DNA from: Synechococcus sp. WH 8020
GTDB taxonomy: Bacteria; Cyanobacteriota; Cyanobacteriia; PCC-6307; Cyanobiaceae
Reading direction: 5' to 3'
Length of the DNA stretch: 64,000 bases
Assembly: GCF_001040845.1 (NCBI RefSeq)
Contig: NZ_CP011941.1
Coordinates: 1,123,576-1,187,575 of the forward strand
Shown: positions 41,963 through 51,566 of the stretch, piece after piece
Position numbering within the stretch: position 1 is the stretch's first letter
Layout of the letters: each line of letters opens with the position of its first letter
Notes under the pieces: generated by a model
What the model saw: the letters and a program-made list of their open reading frames with translations, nothing else
The model's database searches: none
What the model was told of the DNA's origin: nothing
Made by a program: the position numbers and the translations under genes

Positions 41963-42658
41963 TCAGTGCTCACTCTCCAGCCAAGGATCAAGAAAAGTAA
42001 GCGGCTTATTCATGGTCTCCGAGAAGCCCAAGATGCCCTGGTCGCGGTGGACGTAGAGAACGGAATCATCCTCGTCCAGCAGAAATGTGCCGCCTCGCTG
42101 CGTGAGATAAGCGTTGTTGGGTACATAAGTACCCCACTTCGTTAGCACTTCATTCATGTTGCGAAGACGAACCGTGGCGAGCTCGAACGGACGCTGGAAC
42201 CCGTCTCCCCCAGCCAGGCGAAACAGGGGAGAGTCTTCAAAACGGGCGGGAGCATTGCGGTCTCCCGTATATCCCCTGAGAACTTCAGCAAGAGTGCCAG
42301 GGGAACCAATCCCTGCACACATCAACAGAAGCGATGGCCAAGGGCCTCCAGCAGCTTGAAGCCCTGGTGATAACCCAACACTGCGATGCAGGTCCGCATC
42401 GGGAACCACCCGAAGCTGAGACCTTGGAAATCCTGTAAAGACGCAAAAACGATCAGCGCCTGCTTGATCGCCAATCGCAATGGCCAACGTCTTGATCCCT
42501 TGAGTCTCCAAACGAGACAGTGCAGGCACAAGGGCTTGGGCATATTCCATTGAGTCGAAATCACCCAGCTGAGTGAACAGCAACACCAAACGCTTGGAGC
42601 CTGATTCCATGCCAGGAATTTGCTGGAGATAAGCGCGTATGGCTTCTGGTGCTTTCAT
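41963..42658 (-). CDS. Peroxiredoxin-like (AhpC/TSA-type) protein
   Basis: 231 residues. The thioredoxin-fold core is visible: KRLVLLFTQLGDFDSMEYAQ, GIKTLAIAIGDQAGADRFCV, and later YLTQRGGTFLLDEDDSVLYV. The usual peroxidatic PxxxxC motif is not visible at the expected site, so the enzymatic role is uncertain; it resembles the PRX-like group found in cyanobacteria. Complete; probably cotranscribed with the PNPOx-like gene. Confidence 0.78.
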   Translation of the reverse strand: MKAPEAIRAYLQQIPGMESGSKRLVLLFTQLGDFDSMEYAQALVPALSRLETQGIKTLAIAIGDQAGADRFCVFTGFPRSQLRVVPDADLHRSVGLSPGLQAAGGPWPSLLLMCAGIGSPGTLAEVLRGYTGDRNAPARFEDSPLFRLAGGDGFQRPFELATVRLRNMNEVLTKWGTYVPNNAYLTQRGGTFLLDEDDSVLYVHRDQGILGFSETMNKPLTFLDPWLESEH

Positions 42659-42956
42659 ATTGGATCCAGCCTTAACGGAGTCATTCGACACTGAGATCTG
42701 AACCCTAATCAAAATTGGATCCGATCTCCTGATTTAAAAAGTCCATGCACCCACTTAGGACGTAGAAAAGATCATGGGGAAGAGTAATCAATTGCTGATT
42801 GCACCATCCACAGCAACCTCAAAAGGTTCGGGTATATAGCGTTTGACTGATCAGGTTTGAATCTTCCTAAACACAAACGATGGCCTCTAGGCATGGCCAA
42901 TTTGCAATGAATTTGATTGCTGCAATCCCTTCGACTGTGCTGAATCGGAACCCGTC

Positions 42957-43130
42957 TCAAGACAGTGATTGGGGCTCATCACTTCGTACTCCAAAATCCG
43001 AGATCATCGACAGGATCGCTTCTTCAATCTCTAACTCTTCTAACCGCCATTGCTTGGAGGAAGCATTCGGAATTTCAATGCGCTTGTAAATGTGACCATC
43101 GGTCACGAGGTACTGGCTGGGATGAACCAT
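42957..43130 (-). CDS. Small hypothetical protein
   Basis: 57 residues: HPSQYLVTDGHIYKRIEIPN then RLEELEIEEAILSMISDFGV. Beta then helical, acidic. The ATG at 43130 is preferred over a longer frame. A plus-strand frame overlaps but lacks coding character. Confidence 0.55.
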   Translation of the reverse strand: MVHPSQYLVTDGHIYKRIEIPNASSKQWRLEELEIEEAILSMISDFGVRSDEPQSLS

Positions 43131-43330
43131 GTTTTGAGAGGTGACGATCAAGGAGAGGCCTCCATCCACATTCCAAATCTGATCGGACCATCCAGTGTGT
43201 CAAAGGGTTTGTCTTGGGGAGCACATCAAGAGTGGCGGCCCCCTCCCTGCCACCAGCCACGCTCACAAGCGATGGTGGGCGGACATTGAGGACTGAGAAT
43301 CGTGAGCTACAGAGCGATGATGACCCATCC

Positions 43331-43699
43331 ATGAATGCAGCATTCAGCATGAAACCCCAACATCTTTGCCTTCCGCTGCTGCTGCTTGCGCTGGGAGTAT
43401 CCGGCTCTGTTCATGCCAGTTGCGACTCCTTTTCAACGCAGCTGAGCAGGATTAATGCTGAAGAGAAAGAGTCCTTCAAAAAAGCGCGAAAAAAGCACAT
43501 CCAAAAGAAATGTGGACCTCAAAGCCAATCCTGGATCGGAGGAGCGGCAGGCTCCAGGCGATTTGAATATTTAAATTGCAAACTCAGTGCGAGGAATAGC
43601 GAAGCATTCAAAAAAGAATGGGCTGTCAATGCTGCGACTTGGGAGGCCGAGCGAGAGAAAGTAAACAGTGAGCGCCTCTCTTTAGGTTGTCCTGAATGA
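43331..43699 (+). CDS. Exported hypothetical protein with repeats of Lys/Glu
   Basis: 122 residues. A signal peptide (HLCLPLLLLALGVSGSVHA, residues about 10-29) precedes a mature part with four cysteines: ASCDSFSTQL, KKCGPQSQSW, LNCKLSARN and LGCPE. Charged helices dominate (INAEEKESFKKARKKHIQKK). Periplasmic, likely disulfide-linked. No named family. The ATG 6 codons in (43349) is an equally good start. Confidence 0.72.
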   Translation: MNAAFSMKPQHLCLPLLLLALGVSGSVHASCDSFSTQLSRINAEEKESFKKARKKHIQKKCGPQSQSWIGGAAGSRRFEYLNCKLSARNSEAFKKEWAVNAATWEAEREKVNSERLSLGCPE

Positions 43700-44138
43700 T
43701 TGATTGATTCCACAACACCAATACAACAAACCACTTCAGCATTCCGCCTCCATAAGGCCGCCTGATGGACTTGATCAAACGGAAGATGCACAACCTGGGG
43801 GCTGATTCACCGTCTTAACCACGAGGAGGTCGGTGGTAAGCGCGGTGAGCTCACAGCCCCAGACCTAGCGAACGGCAAACACCAGGTGGGCCCCATCGTC
43901 TCGACAAGGAGCTAACGGGTACTGGCTCAAGCACTCTCCGCTTCCCAGACAGACATATCCGCAATCGAGCGAGCAAGCCTGATTCAGCTTTAACCAGCAA
44001 CAACCTCGGCATTGACGCGCGCGACCAACTCAACTAGAACATCTGTACCAGCGACAGACTCTTGGCTCCGAGCTCGCCCTACGCCACTTTCCAGGCTGAA
44101 GCGTGGATGCATCACTCTGTCATCAGCCCTCGAAAGAC
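43700..44138 (+). other. Region without an assigned gene
   Basis: 439 bases. Coding-like fragments occur in the plus frames (for example TAPDLANGKHQVGPIVS and YQRQTLGSELALRHFPG) but are broken by stops, so this may be a decayed gene; no family could be assigned. The minus-strand frame at 43990-44361 is a shadow of the DUF1651 gene. Confidence 0.35.
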
Positions 44139-44387
44139 ATGCCACACCAGGACTGGATCCAGGACCCCAACTCCGCTGACACGAAACGCTTCCACACCGA
44201 CGAAAAGAGCTGGAGCCGTGATCCATACGTCTTCGTGGATTCAGGGCGACCTCTTTCAGGTGACCCTCCCTTGTTGAAGACGCGTGTGCATTTGAGCCAG
44301 CAAACAGCTGATCAACTTTGGCAAGAGCTCGTACGCGTTGGATGGAGGCCCTGCAGCCCACAGTGGAGCCCAGACTCAGACATCTGA
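44139..44387 (+). CDS. DUF1651 family protein
   Basis: 82 residues. The family tail is clear: GRPLSGDPPLLKTRVHLSQQ then TADQLWQELVRVGWRPCSPQ, then W. DUF1651 proteins are small proteins of marine picocyanobacteria with no known function. The ATG at 44139 is preferred; a GTG 12 codons earlier is in frame. Confidence 0.88.
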   Translation: MPHQDWIQDPNSADTKRFHTDEKSWSRDPYVFVDSGRPLSGDPPLLKTRVHLSQQTADQLWQELVRVGWRPCSPQWSPDSDI

Positions 44388-44439
44388 GCTTCTTCCCATA
44401 CCAATCAACACTGCATTCGGAATGCGTCTTGCGAGGCGT

Positions 44440-44718
44440 TTAACCGAATTGGTAATGCTTGCGAACAGGTTGGTGAACCTCCCAAGTGCAGCTCATTCCC
44501 TTTGGAAACACAACAAGATCTCCAGCCCCAAAGCGGACGGGCTCGCCCCTATCCGGGGTCACCGTCACGTCCCCGTCCAGCAACAGACAGGTTTCACTCT
44601 GGTCGTACGTCCAGGGAAATGTGCTGATGTCGCAGCCCCAAATCGGCCAGTCGCGCAACCCAAGAGCCACGATCGTGCTCTCGGGACAAGGCGATGTGAC
44701 GCTGATCATCGTGCTCAT
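44440..44718 (-). CDS. Cupin-domain protein (DUF861 type)
   Basis: 92 residues. Single cupin barrel: GCDISTFPWTYDQSETCLLL, DGDVTVTPDRGEPVRFGAGD, then LVVFPKGMSCTWEVHQPVRK. Matches the (S)-ureidoglycine aminohydrolase-type small cupin, DUF861. A metal site is expected but the His ligands are replaced, so enzymatic activity is doubtful. Complete. Located just downstream of the Rieske oxygenase. Confidence 0.88.
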   Translation of the reverse strand: MSTMISVTSPCPESTIVALGLRDWPIWGCDISTFPWTYDQSETCLLLDGDVTVTPDRGEPVRFGAGDLVVFPKGMSCTWEVHQPVRKHYQFG

Positions 44719-44731
44719 TCAGCAGACTGTC

Positions 44732-46054
44732 TCAGATTCGCTGATTTCGGGGCGCCTGACCATCCCCAACGAGCAATCCACGCTGCCAACGTGATGTTTG
44801 TCGAAGCAAAAGTCCGCTGAAGCCAGCAAGACCGACACCCAACCAAAGCAGCCAACTCAACTGACCGGCTCCCATCAACACAGCAGACAGCCATAGCGAT
44901 CCCCAAAGCCAAGGCCGTAGGGAGCGAATACGACGCAGAGCAACCGAACAGCTGCGACAGTGCTTGGTATGACTGTGATATCGGTCCATTAAGGCTTCCA
45001 CATCTTGACGAGGTGGAAGCGGTCGCCCCGCAAAGGGTCCACCACCTTGGCGGTTGACCCAGCGATGCAGGGCCTTGACATATAAATCGGCTGAAGTTGG
45101 GAGGACAAAGGCCTGTTCAGCAGCAGCACTACCACCAGCGGTTTCAAGGACCCGTTCTTGCCAGTGCAGGAATACCTGATCGTCTTCCAGGACCTTGTGG
45201 TTCCCGATGTGCTGCAACCAGCGAGGCCGCAGTCCCACCAAGAGACGAGGAGCAGCTGCCTTGAACTGAAAGGGAAACCGAGCAAACAAGCGACATTTGC
45301 CTGGGCTGATCGGTACGGCGTAAACCACCGTCAAAATGCGCGCAAAACCCTTGGCCGTGAGGTCGTGCCACATCAGCTGGGGAGCTCGAAAGTGCGTGTC
45401 CTGTGAGCCGAGCTTTCCCTTGCGAGGACCTTCCTGCCAAAACGCTTCAAACCCTTGCGAGTCCTCGTGGGTAATCACAGCATCCACGGGAGAGGCATTC
45501 TCCCTTTTGCCCACGGTGCGGTGATGGGTGAAAGGAACATGACTCACATCCAAGACATTTTCAAGAAGAGTGAGGGCATCCATCGGCAAATCGCGGAAGG
45601 TGTCCTGCACAATCCAGCCATCCGCCCAACCATCTCCCTGATCCTGAAGAACGGGAACTAAAGGAAGTGCTGCAGGGTCTGCCGCTGAAGGGGTGCCACT
45701 CCAGACAAACAACAATCCCTGACCTGTTGCTGTAGGCAAGCTCCCACAACCCGTTCGCTTTGATTCCGGGCGGCCTCGCTCCCCCATTTGCGGGATCGCC
45801 CTGCAAGTGCCCTGCCCATCAAAACTCCAACCGTGATAAGGGCATTCCAAGTGACCAGCCTCATTAATACGGCCTTCACTGAGAGGAACGAGTCGATGAG
45901 GGCAGACATCTTGAAAAGCCCTCCAGCGTTGGCCTGGGGCATCCCACCACAACACCAGGTCTTGCTCAAGGAGGGTGAATCTCTGGGGACGGGTCCGAAC
46001 AAGATCGCGCAAATAGGCCACAGGCCACCACTGTTCACTCCAGCTGGGGTGCAC
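44732..46054 (-). CDS. Rieske [2Fe-2S] oxygenase (pheophorbide a oxygenase-like)
   Basis: 440 residues. The Rieske site is CPHRLVPLSEG (Cys51, His53) and CPYHGWSFDGQG (Cys71, His74). The mononuclear iron region follows (LLENVLDVSHVPFTHHRTVG), matching the PaO/Tic55/ACD1 group, with C-terminal membrane helices (LSAVLMGAGQLSWLLWLGVG). A CRSC-containing motif (HTKHCRSCSVALRR) precedes them. Such oxygenases act on tetrapyrrole catabolites or related aromatics; the substrate is not known in cyanobacteria. The start is GTG with GAGG about 7 nt upstream. Confidence 0.92.
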   Translation of the reverse strand: MHPSWSEQWWPVAYLRDLVRTRPQRFTLLEQDLVLWWDAPGQRWRAFQDVCPHRLVPLSEGRINEAGHLECPYHGWSFDGQGTCRAIPQMGERGRPESKRTGCGSLPTATGQGLLFVWSGTPSAADPAALPLVPVLQDQGDGWADGWIVQDTFRDLPMDALTLLENVLDVSHVPFTHHRTVGKRENASPVDAVITHEDSQGFEAFWQEGPRKGKLGSQDTHFRAPQLMWHDLTAKGFARILTVVYAVPISPGKCRLFARFPFQFKAAAPRLLVGLRPRWLQHIGNHKVLEDDQVFLHWQERVLETAGGSAAAEQAFVLPTSADLYVKALHRWVNRQGGGPFAGRPLPPRQDVEALMDRYHSHTKHCRSCSVALRRIRSLRPWLWGSLWLSAVLMGAGQLSWLLWLGVGLAGFSGLLLRQTSRWQRGLLVGDGQAPRNQRI

Positions 46055-46269
46055 GGCTACCTCACGACTGACGCCATGATCGTCGGATCATGATCCTTGA
46101 CGTGAGTAGAAATGGCTTAACGAGCAGATTGGCCGTTCAGAACAAGTCAAGCTGACTCCAAAGCGAGCGATCCTTGAAGAAAGGAGACTGATAAGCCTGC
46201 CTTTGCAGTGCTCAATGCCATGACCATCTGCTCCCTTCAACCCTTGATCAACTCCTAGACACCTTTTCT

Positions 46270-46671
46270 ATGGTCTTGACCGTTTTTTCATTCCTTCTGG
46301 CACTGTTTCATTTCGTCGGGCCGATGCCCAGCGATCTGGGCATCCATCAAGGTCAACTGAGTCCTTGCGAATCACCCGCACACTGCGCTCGACTTGAGTG
46401 GGAGCGAAATGATCCAATCGGAAGCCTGAACGAACTCACCAAAGTCATCCAACAAACCCCACGATCCGAGATCGTCGAACAGCGATCAAACTACCTCCAT
46501 GCAACGGCCAGCAGTCAGATCTTCGGCTTCGTGGACGATCTAGAGCTCTATGCCGATACGGAACGTTCCGTTCTCCAGGCACGCTCAGTTTCAAGACTTG
46601 GAGAATCAGATCTTGGCGTCAACGCACAACGTCTTCGACGCTTGGAGGCGGCCTTGTCTCAATACGAGTAA
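46270..46671 (+). CDS. DUF1499 family protein
   Basis: 133 residues. An N-terminal membrane or signal helix (VFSFLLALFHFVGPMPSDLG) is followed by the DUF1499 pattern: PCESPAHCARLEWERNDPIG, YLHATASSQIFGFVDDLELY and VSRLGESDLGVNAQRLRRLE. Function unknown; the family is widespread in bacteria and plant plastids. Complete. Confidence 0.9.
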   Translation: MVLTVFSFLLALFHFVGPMPSDLGIHQGQLSPCESPAHCARLEWERNDPIGSLNELTKVIQQTPRSEIVEQRSNYLHATASSQIFGFVDDLELYADTERSVLQARSVSRLGESDLGVNAQRLRRLEAALSQYE

Positions 46672-46856
46672 TTGAAATCATGTGGTGTTCAATGTCATGA
46701 GATCACGTCGATCCGTGCACCTCGAACACAGACAGGGGGCGTCGTCATGAACGCTGATTGACGCATCAATGGAACGCCCACCAGAGCTGCTAATCCATTC
46801 TGAAATTGTTGTGATCAATGCTTGAGCAGAGCATCTTGATTGGGATCAGTCTTCTG

Positions 46857-47993
46857 TCAGACCAGTTGAGCGGCTAAATCAACAGCACTTTGCAGAGCGC
46901 CTTCCGCCATGCCAAAGCCTGGGCCAGCGATCCAATCTCCACAAAAGCCAACCGAGCTGGGCTCGCACCATTGAAGGGACTTGGGGAGGGGGTGATCGAG
47001 AGGCTGAGACGCTCCCCAGCGCATCACCCCCAAGGAACGGGCCAGAGGGAGTGCCTGAGCCAACTCGGGCCAAGGCCGCAATAATTCAGTCAGAGCCTTA
47101 CGCTGACGTGATTCCTGTTCCAACAACAAACCTGGCTGGCTAGCTGGCGTGATCGGGGATCCGTCGTCGATGCCGTGGACGACTAAACCCAGCCTTTGAT
47201 CGTGTTGACGATGGAGGACCATCCGTTCGATGCCAAACCTTTCTTGGGCATCAGTGGTCAACCAAATTTGTCTCGGGAGATGGTCGGTACAGCGAGGAAA
47301 TTCGAGCATCAAATTCCAGCGCACCGATGCATCCATATCAGATATTTGCGCGAGTGCGGTGTCCAATAAGGGATCGACCGTCAGAGGAACAGCCGAACGC
47401 AACGGAACATCGGGCCAACCCAACATCGCTAGAGACCGGGGATGGGCGAGAAGATTGCCTGTGACCACCAAAGAGCGCGCCCGACGCTGACCAGAGAAAC
47501 ACCACCATCCGCTCTCTCTGCGCAAGCGACTGATTCGTTCTCCAAATGCCCCTTGCGTTTTGGAACCTGCAGCCCGCACGAAAGCTTCGGGCACGGATGC
47601 CATGGTTGGCACACCACGAAAACGCGGCCCCTGGAGCAGTGGATGCTCTGGTGGGTCAACAAGACAACCCGTCTCACTCAACCCAACCACAAGTCCTAGA
47701 TCGGGCTGGACAATCCCTTGATCCAGAAGAGGATTCCACAGTTCAGCAAGAGGCCCCTGCGGTTGTTGACTGAAGCTGAAACAAGGTGCTCCATGGTCAA
47801 GCCGCCAGATCACGTCATCCCGTCGACGCCTGGTCGACGCACGACCACCCGGACCTCGACCAGCCTCTAGTAGCAAGATTGTGCCGTCAAAACCGCGTTG
47901 GCGAAGCGAAGCAGCAAGACCAGTACCGCCAAGACCAGCTCCGATCACAGCAAGATCGACGTCGAGGTGCTGAGAATCAGCCAATAAGGTCAT
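46857..47993 (-). CDS. FAD-dependent oxidoreductase (renalase-like)
   Basis: 378 residues. The dinucleotide motif VDLAVIGAGLGGTGLAASLR near the N-terminus binds FAD, followed by LLLEAGRGPGGRASTRRR. The middle contains PRQIWLTTDAQERFGIERMV and the C-terminus GFCGDWIAGPGFGMAEGALQ, the second FAD-contact region. NAD(P)/FAD amine-oxidase-like. Substrate unknown. I use the ATG at 47993, which overlaps the bestrophin gene region divergently; the frame is longer upstream. Confidence 0.9.
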   Translation of the reverse strand: MTLLADSQHLDVDLAVIGAGLGGTGLAASLRQRGFDGTILLLEAGRGPGGRASTRRRRDDVIWRLDHGAPCFSFSQQPQGPLAELWNPLLDQGIVQPDLGLVVGLSETGCLVDPPEHPLLQGPRFRGVPTMASVPEAFVRAAGSKTQGAFGERISRLRRESGWWCFSGQRRARSLVVTGNLLAHPRSLAMLGWPDVPLRSAVPLTVDPLLDTALAQISDMDASVRWNLMLEFPRCTDHLPRQIWLTTDAQERFGIERMVLHRQHDQRLGLVVHGIDDGSPITPASQPGLLLEQESRQRKALTELLRPWPELAQALPLARSLGVMRWGASQPLDHPLPKSLQWCEPSSVGFCGDWIAGPGFGMAEGALQSAVDLAAQLV

Positions 47994-48021
47994 GTTTGTG
48001 AAGCGCCAAGGTCGCAGAACG

Positions 48022-48984
48022 ATGTCAAAGCGAATCTTCAAAAACGCCATGCCCATTAAGTCTGGTCCCTACGGCGATCCACCGCGCACAGCGCGTCGGG
48101 ACTACTTCGTTGTGCTGTTGCTGTTGCTATGGCGTATGCGCTACGACCTCTTGTTGTTAGCCGTAATTGGCACTCTGATCTTGACCGAAACAGTAGCTAC
48201 AAATTGGAAACAAAGCGGCAGTTTAGTTTCAATTATGGGAATCACCGTCTCAATCTTTATAGGTTTTAGAAATACTCAGGCGATTGGCCGCTGGTGGGAA
48301 GCACGACAATTATGGGGTGCAATCGTTAACCAAAGCCGCAACTGGACAGACACCCTGACAAGCCTTCTTCCAGAAGAAGAGTTAATGAGTACTCACGGAC
48401 GAAATCTAGTTCGTTATCAAGTTGCAATGGTTTGGCAGCTTAACTTTCAGTTAAGGAATTTTTACCATCACGATCTAAGACGTTTCCAAGACTACCTCCT
48501 TGAAAACCTAGGAATGAAACCAACCACAACTCTCAGACAACTAGGAGAGGCCAGGGCAATTGCTGTTCGCGAATTATATGAGAACAATAAAATTGATGCC
48601 CGTGGAAGAGAACAATTAATGGACATTGCTAGGGCCACCGTAGATGCCATTGGTGGTCTCGAGAGAATTAGAAACACACCATTGCCTGCAAGCTACGACG
48701 TATTTGTCCGGATGCTCAGCTGGATCTTCGGTTTTCAGCTTTTATTAAACTTCAAAATGGATGGCACATCCTTTGTGGGAAGCATCACAGGGATCTTGCT
48801 GTTCCTAGGCTTTTTAATGGCAGAACGCATTGGTGCCTACGTTGAGGGGCCATTTGACGAAGATGGAAGCACATTTGCATTGCCTCTTAATGCAATCTGT
48901 CTAACGATTAGCAGAGACTTACTTGGAAATGAATCCGATTCATGCCTTCACCATTTTTCCAAAGATCCTGTTCGTTGGACGTAA
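48022..48984 (+). CDS. Bestrophin-like anion channel
   Basis: 320 residues. Family features: DYFVVLLLLLWRMRYDLLLL start helix, FIGFRNTQAIGRWWEARQLW, and later GSITGILLFLGFLMAERIGA then YVEGPF. Bestrophin homologues are predicted chloride or bicarbonate channels; in cyanobacteria and algae they are linked to carbon supply or ion balance. Complete. A longer frame begins at 47992, overlapping the divergent FAD gene start; I use the inner ATG. Confidence 0.9.
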   Translation: MSKRIFKNAMPIKSGPYGDPPRTARRDYFVVLLLLLWRMRYDLLLLAVIGTLILTETVATNWKQSGSLVSIMGITVSIFIGFRNTQAIGRWWEARQLWGAIVNQSRNWTDTLTSLLPEEELMSTHGRNLVRYQVAMVWQLNFQLRNFYHHDLRRFQDYLLENLGMKPTTTLRQLGEARAIAVRELYENNKIDARGREQLMDIARATVDAIGGLERIRNTPLPASYDVFVRMLSWIFGFQLLLNFKMDGTSFVGSITGILLFLGFLMAERIGAYVEGPFDEDGSTFALPLNAICLTISRDLLGNESDSCLHHFSKDPVRWT

Positions 48985-49041
48985 ATCAGTTAAAACTGAG
49001 ATAACAAGCCATAATTGGCAAAGTGTCCTCACCAGAGAAAG

Positions 49042-50415
49042 ATGACAGAAGCAAAAGGACTTGAAGCAATTAATCCTGCCACTGGAGCAATCATTGCCAC
49101 ATATCCATGCATGCATCAAGAGGAGATCGTGCAAGCGATAGAGCTGGCGCATTCTGGATTCCAACAATGGAAACACTCTGCTTTTTCCGTCAGGTCAAAA
49201 GCACTCACTCAGGCCTCACAGGCCTTGAAAGCCAACAACGTTGCCTTGGCGGAATGCATCACCCAAGAAATGGGAAAACCCATTCAGCAATCATTTGCAG
49301 AAGTGGAAAAGTGTGCCTGGGTCTGCGACTATTTTGCAACAAATGGTCAACAGCACCTATCTGATGAAACGATCAAACTTGATCACAAGACTGCAATCGT
49401 AACGGCACAACCGCTTGGAATTCTATTTGCAGTGATGCCTTGGAATTTCCCTCTATGGCAAGCATTCAGGGCGATTGCACCAGCCTTAATGGCAGGAAAT
49501 ACGCTCCTTCTGAAAGGTGCATCCAATGTGCCGGGATGTAGCAAGGCTATTCAAAACATCTTTGACAGCTGCGACATCCCTCAAGGCGTGTTCACGAATC
49601 TGCCTATACGATCAACGGATGCAGAACTGGTGATTTCCCATCCAAACGTGCGCGCTGTCACCCTGACAGGGAGCGAAGAAGCCGGTCGAGCTGTGGCATC
49701 GATTGCAGGTGCCAATCTAAAAAAATGTGTTTTAGAACTAGGTGGACAAGACCCCTACCTAGTCCTTCACGATGCAGATCTTGATTTAGCAGCAGAGCGT
49801 TGCGCAGCAAGTCGGATGCTTTGCTCCGGACAAGTTTGTATTGCAGCAAAACGATTAATTATTGTCAATGATATTTACGATCAATTCTTGAAACTTCTGC
49901 AAGAAAAATTGCACTCCTATGTCTTGGGGGACCCCATGAATCCTGCATTCAATATTGGACCATTGGCACGGTTAGATCTACGGCAACAAGTTCATCAGCA
50001 GGTTGAAAAAAGTATTGAACAGGGGGCAAAACTTCTCAAAGGTGGCGTTGTCCCAGAACAACAAGGCTGGTGGTATCCCATCACCATCCTTGAGAACGTC
50101 AAACCTGGAATGCCTGCATTCGACGATGAAATTTTCGGCCCTGTGCTGAGCCTTGTGCGTGCAGACCATGACGAGCATGCGGTTGAACTGGCCTCAGAAA
50201 CGCGCTTTGGGTTGGGGGCTGCCATTTTTTCTGCGAACACCGCCAATGCCCAGCGGATCGCCATCGAAGAGATTGAGGCAGGATGCGTCGCTATCAATGA
50301 TTTTGTACGAAGTGATCCTCGGGTTCCCTTTGGCGGGATCAAAGACAGTGGTTATGGAAGAGAGCTAGGCAAGCTTGGTATCCATGAATTTATCAACAGC
50401 AAAAGTATTGTTTGA
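49042..50415 (+). CDS. Aldehyde dehydrogenase, succinate-semialdehyde type
   Basis: 457 residues. ALDH superfamily: AINPATGAIIATYPCMHQEE start, PLGILFAVMPWNFPLWQAFR substrate/cofactor region, VTLTGSEEAGRAVASIAGAN, catalytic Glu in CVLELGGQDPYLVL and catalytic Cys in MLCSGQVCIAAKR. Matches NAD(P)-dependent succinate-semialdehyde dehydrogenase-like enzymes used in the cyanobacterial 2-oxoglutarate to succinate route. Exact substrate not certain. ATG at 49042; a TTG start upstream is possible. Confidence 0.93.
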   Translation: MTEAKGLEAINPATGAIIATYPCMHQEEIVQAIELAHSGFQQWKHSAFSVRSKALTQASQALKANNVALAECITQEMGKPIQQSFAEVEKCAWVCDYFATNGQQHLSDETIKLDHKTAIVTAQPLGILFAVMPWNFPLWQAFRAIAPALMAGNTLLLKGASNVPGCSKAIQNIFDSCDIPQGVFTNLPIRSTDAELVISHPNVRAVTLTGSEEAGRAVASIAGANLKKCVLELGGQDPYLVLHDADLDLAAERCAASRMLCSGQVCIAAKRLIIVNDIYDQFLKLLQEKLHSYVLGDPMNPAFNIGPLARLDLRQQVHQQVEKSIEQGAKLLKGGVVPEQQGWWYPITILENVKPGMPAFDDEIFGPVLSLVRADHDEHAVELASETRFGLGAAIFSANTANAQRIAIEEIEAGCVAINDFVRSDPRVPFGGIKDSGYGRELGKLGIHEFINSKSIV

Positions 50416-50478
50416 GCTTGATTGCCACGCAAGCGACTGAAACAATTAAGAGCGATTGAAAAGATGAGTAGCGACGCA

Positions 50479-51162
50479 TCATCTCGTGGAATCAATACTC
50501 AATAACGCTTCGGAAAGAGAGATGATTGGTCGAGATGCATCGCTTGTTACTTCAAGAATCCTTCCGATCGAGGCCGGAGTATTCAATGCCTCCAAGCAAC
50601 AACGAGCGACCAGACGTCTTGGGATGGAATCATTTTCCTGCTGATCGGGACCTGACCAGTACACACCCTCTACGTTAAGTGCTTCCTCTCTTTCACTAAG
50701 ACCACCTGGCCTAATGACGGTCCAATCAAGGCCGCTATTCTCAAGAGCTTGCTCTCCAATTCGTTTCCAAACAAGAATCAAACCAAACAAGTTCAGGGGG
50801 TGACGCCAGCGTCCTGCACAAAGAGAACTCACGAGAATCACCCTGGATACACCAACTCTCAGACAGCTTTCCACCTGAGAACGCACGCCCAATGCGTCAA
50901 CCCGCATCGGACCTAACAAGTCAATCGAAGGCCTCGCACCCGTTGCAATCACTAAGGCATCAACCCCTTTTAAGGCTGAATCCAAAGCAGTTGGATCTTG
51001 CAAGCTGAGTCGAACTTGCTCAGCATTCATGAGGGTGTAGGGAATCACAGAAGAAGACCGGACCAACAAACGCGGACGATCTCCAGAAGCCATCAACTCT
51101 TCAGCAACACGAGATCCTGTTTTTCCAGAGGCCCCGGTAATCGCAATCGTCCTGTTACTCAT
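50479..51162 (-). CDS. NmrA-like NAD(P)-binding protein
   Basis: 227 residues. Rossmann motif TIAITGASGKTGSRVAEELM at the N-terminus, then LDSALKGVDALVIATGARPS, VGVSRVILVSSLCAGRWRHP and GLDWTVIRPGGLSEREE, typical of atypical SDR (NmrA/YwnB-like) proteins. It is often a redox-sensing or reductase protein. The catalytic YxxxK triad of classical SDRs is absent, as usual for this subgroup. Complete. Confidence 0.9.
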   Translation of the reverse strand: MSNRTIAITGASGKTGSRVAEELMASGDRPRLLVRSSSVIPYTLMNAEQVRLSLQDPTALDSALKGVDALVIATGARPSIDLLGPMRVDALGVRSQVESCLRVGVSRVILVSSLCAGRWRHPLNLFGLILVWKRIGEQALENSGLDWTVIRPGGLSEREEALNVEGVYWSGPDQQENDSIPRRLVARCCLEALNTPASIGRILEVTSDASRPIISLSEALLSIDSTR

Positions 51163-51267
51163 TCAAATCTCCTGGTAGAACCCCAGAATCCATGGGTTAA
51201 CCGTAAACGAGAACTAAGATGAGTTGTGATCAAAAATGCATCATTCAGGAGGGAAACTGATCAGCCA

Positions 51268-51534
51268 ATGAAATCCTTAACAACCATTGCCTTGCTATTG
51301 ATTTCCAGCATTCATCCACAGCAAAGCCAAGCGATGACAGAGTGTGAGCTACTGACACGGGTCATGAATAATTTGGGAGCAAAAATGAGCATCAATCGAT
51401 ATGTCATCTCGAGCAAAAAAGACGAAGCTCTGATCAAGCAAGCAAGCAATGATCTCTCCGAACAAACAAAAAACTACAGAGCAGCTAAAGAACAATACAA
51501 AAAAGCCAACTGCAAAAGCATCTGGGACAACTAA
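51268..51534 (+). CDS. Exported small hypothetical protein
   Basis: 88 residues. A signal-like N-terminus (SLTTIALLLISSIHPQQSQA) then a charged helical domain (QASNDLSEQTKNYRAAKEQY) ending with KKANCKSIWDN; two cysteines (ECELL and NCKSI). AGGAGG is 14 to 19 nt upstream of the ATG. No family recognised. Confidence 0.68.
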   Translation: MKSLTTIALLLISSIHPQQSQAMTECELLTRVMNNLGAKMSINRYVISSKKDEALIKQASNDLSEQTKNYRAAKEQYKKANCKSIWDN

Positions 51535-51566
51535 TCAATGATCACTCGATCGTACTCAAAGTGAAC

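Noticed and set aside
43990..44361. 123-residue minus-strand frame
   Set aside because: Arg/Ser-rich shadow of the DUF1651 gene and its leader; no coding pattern.
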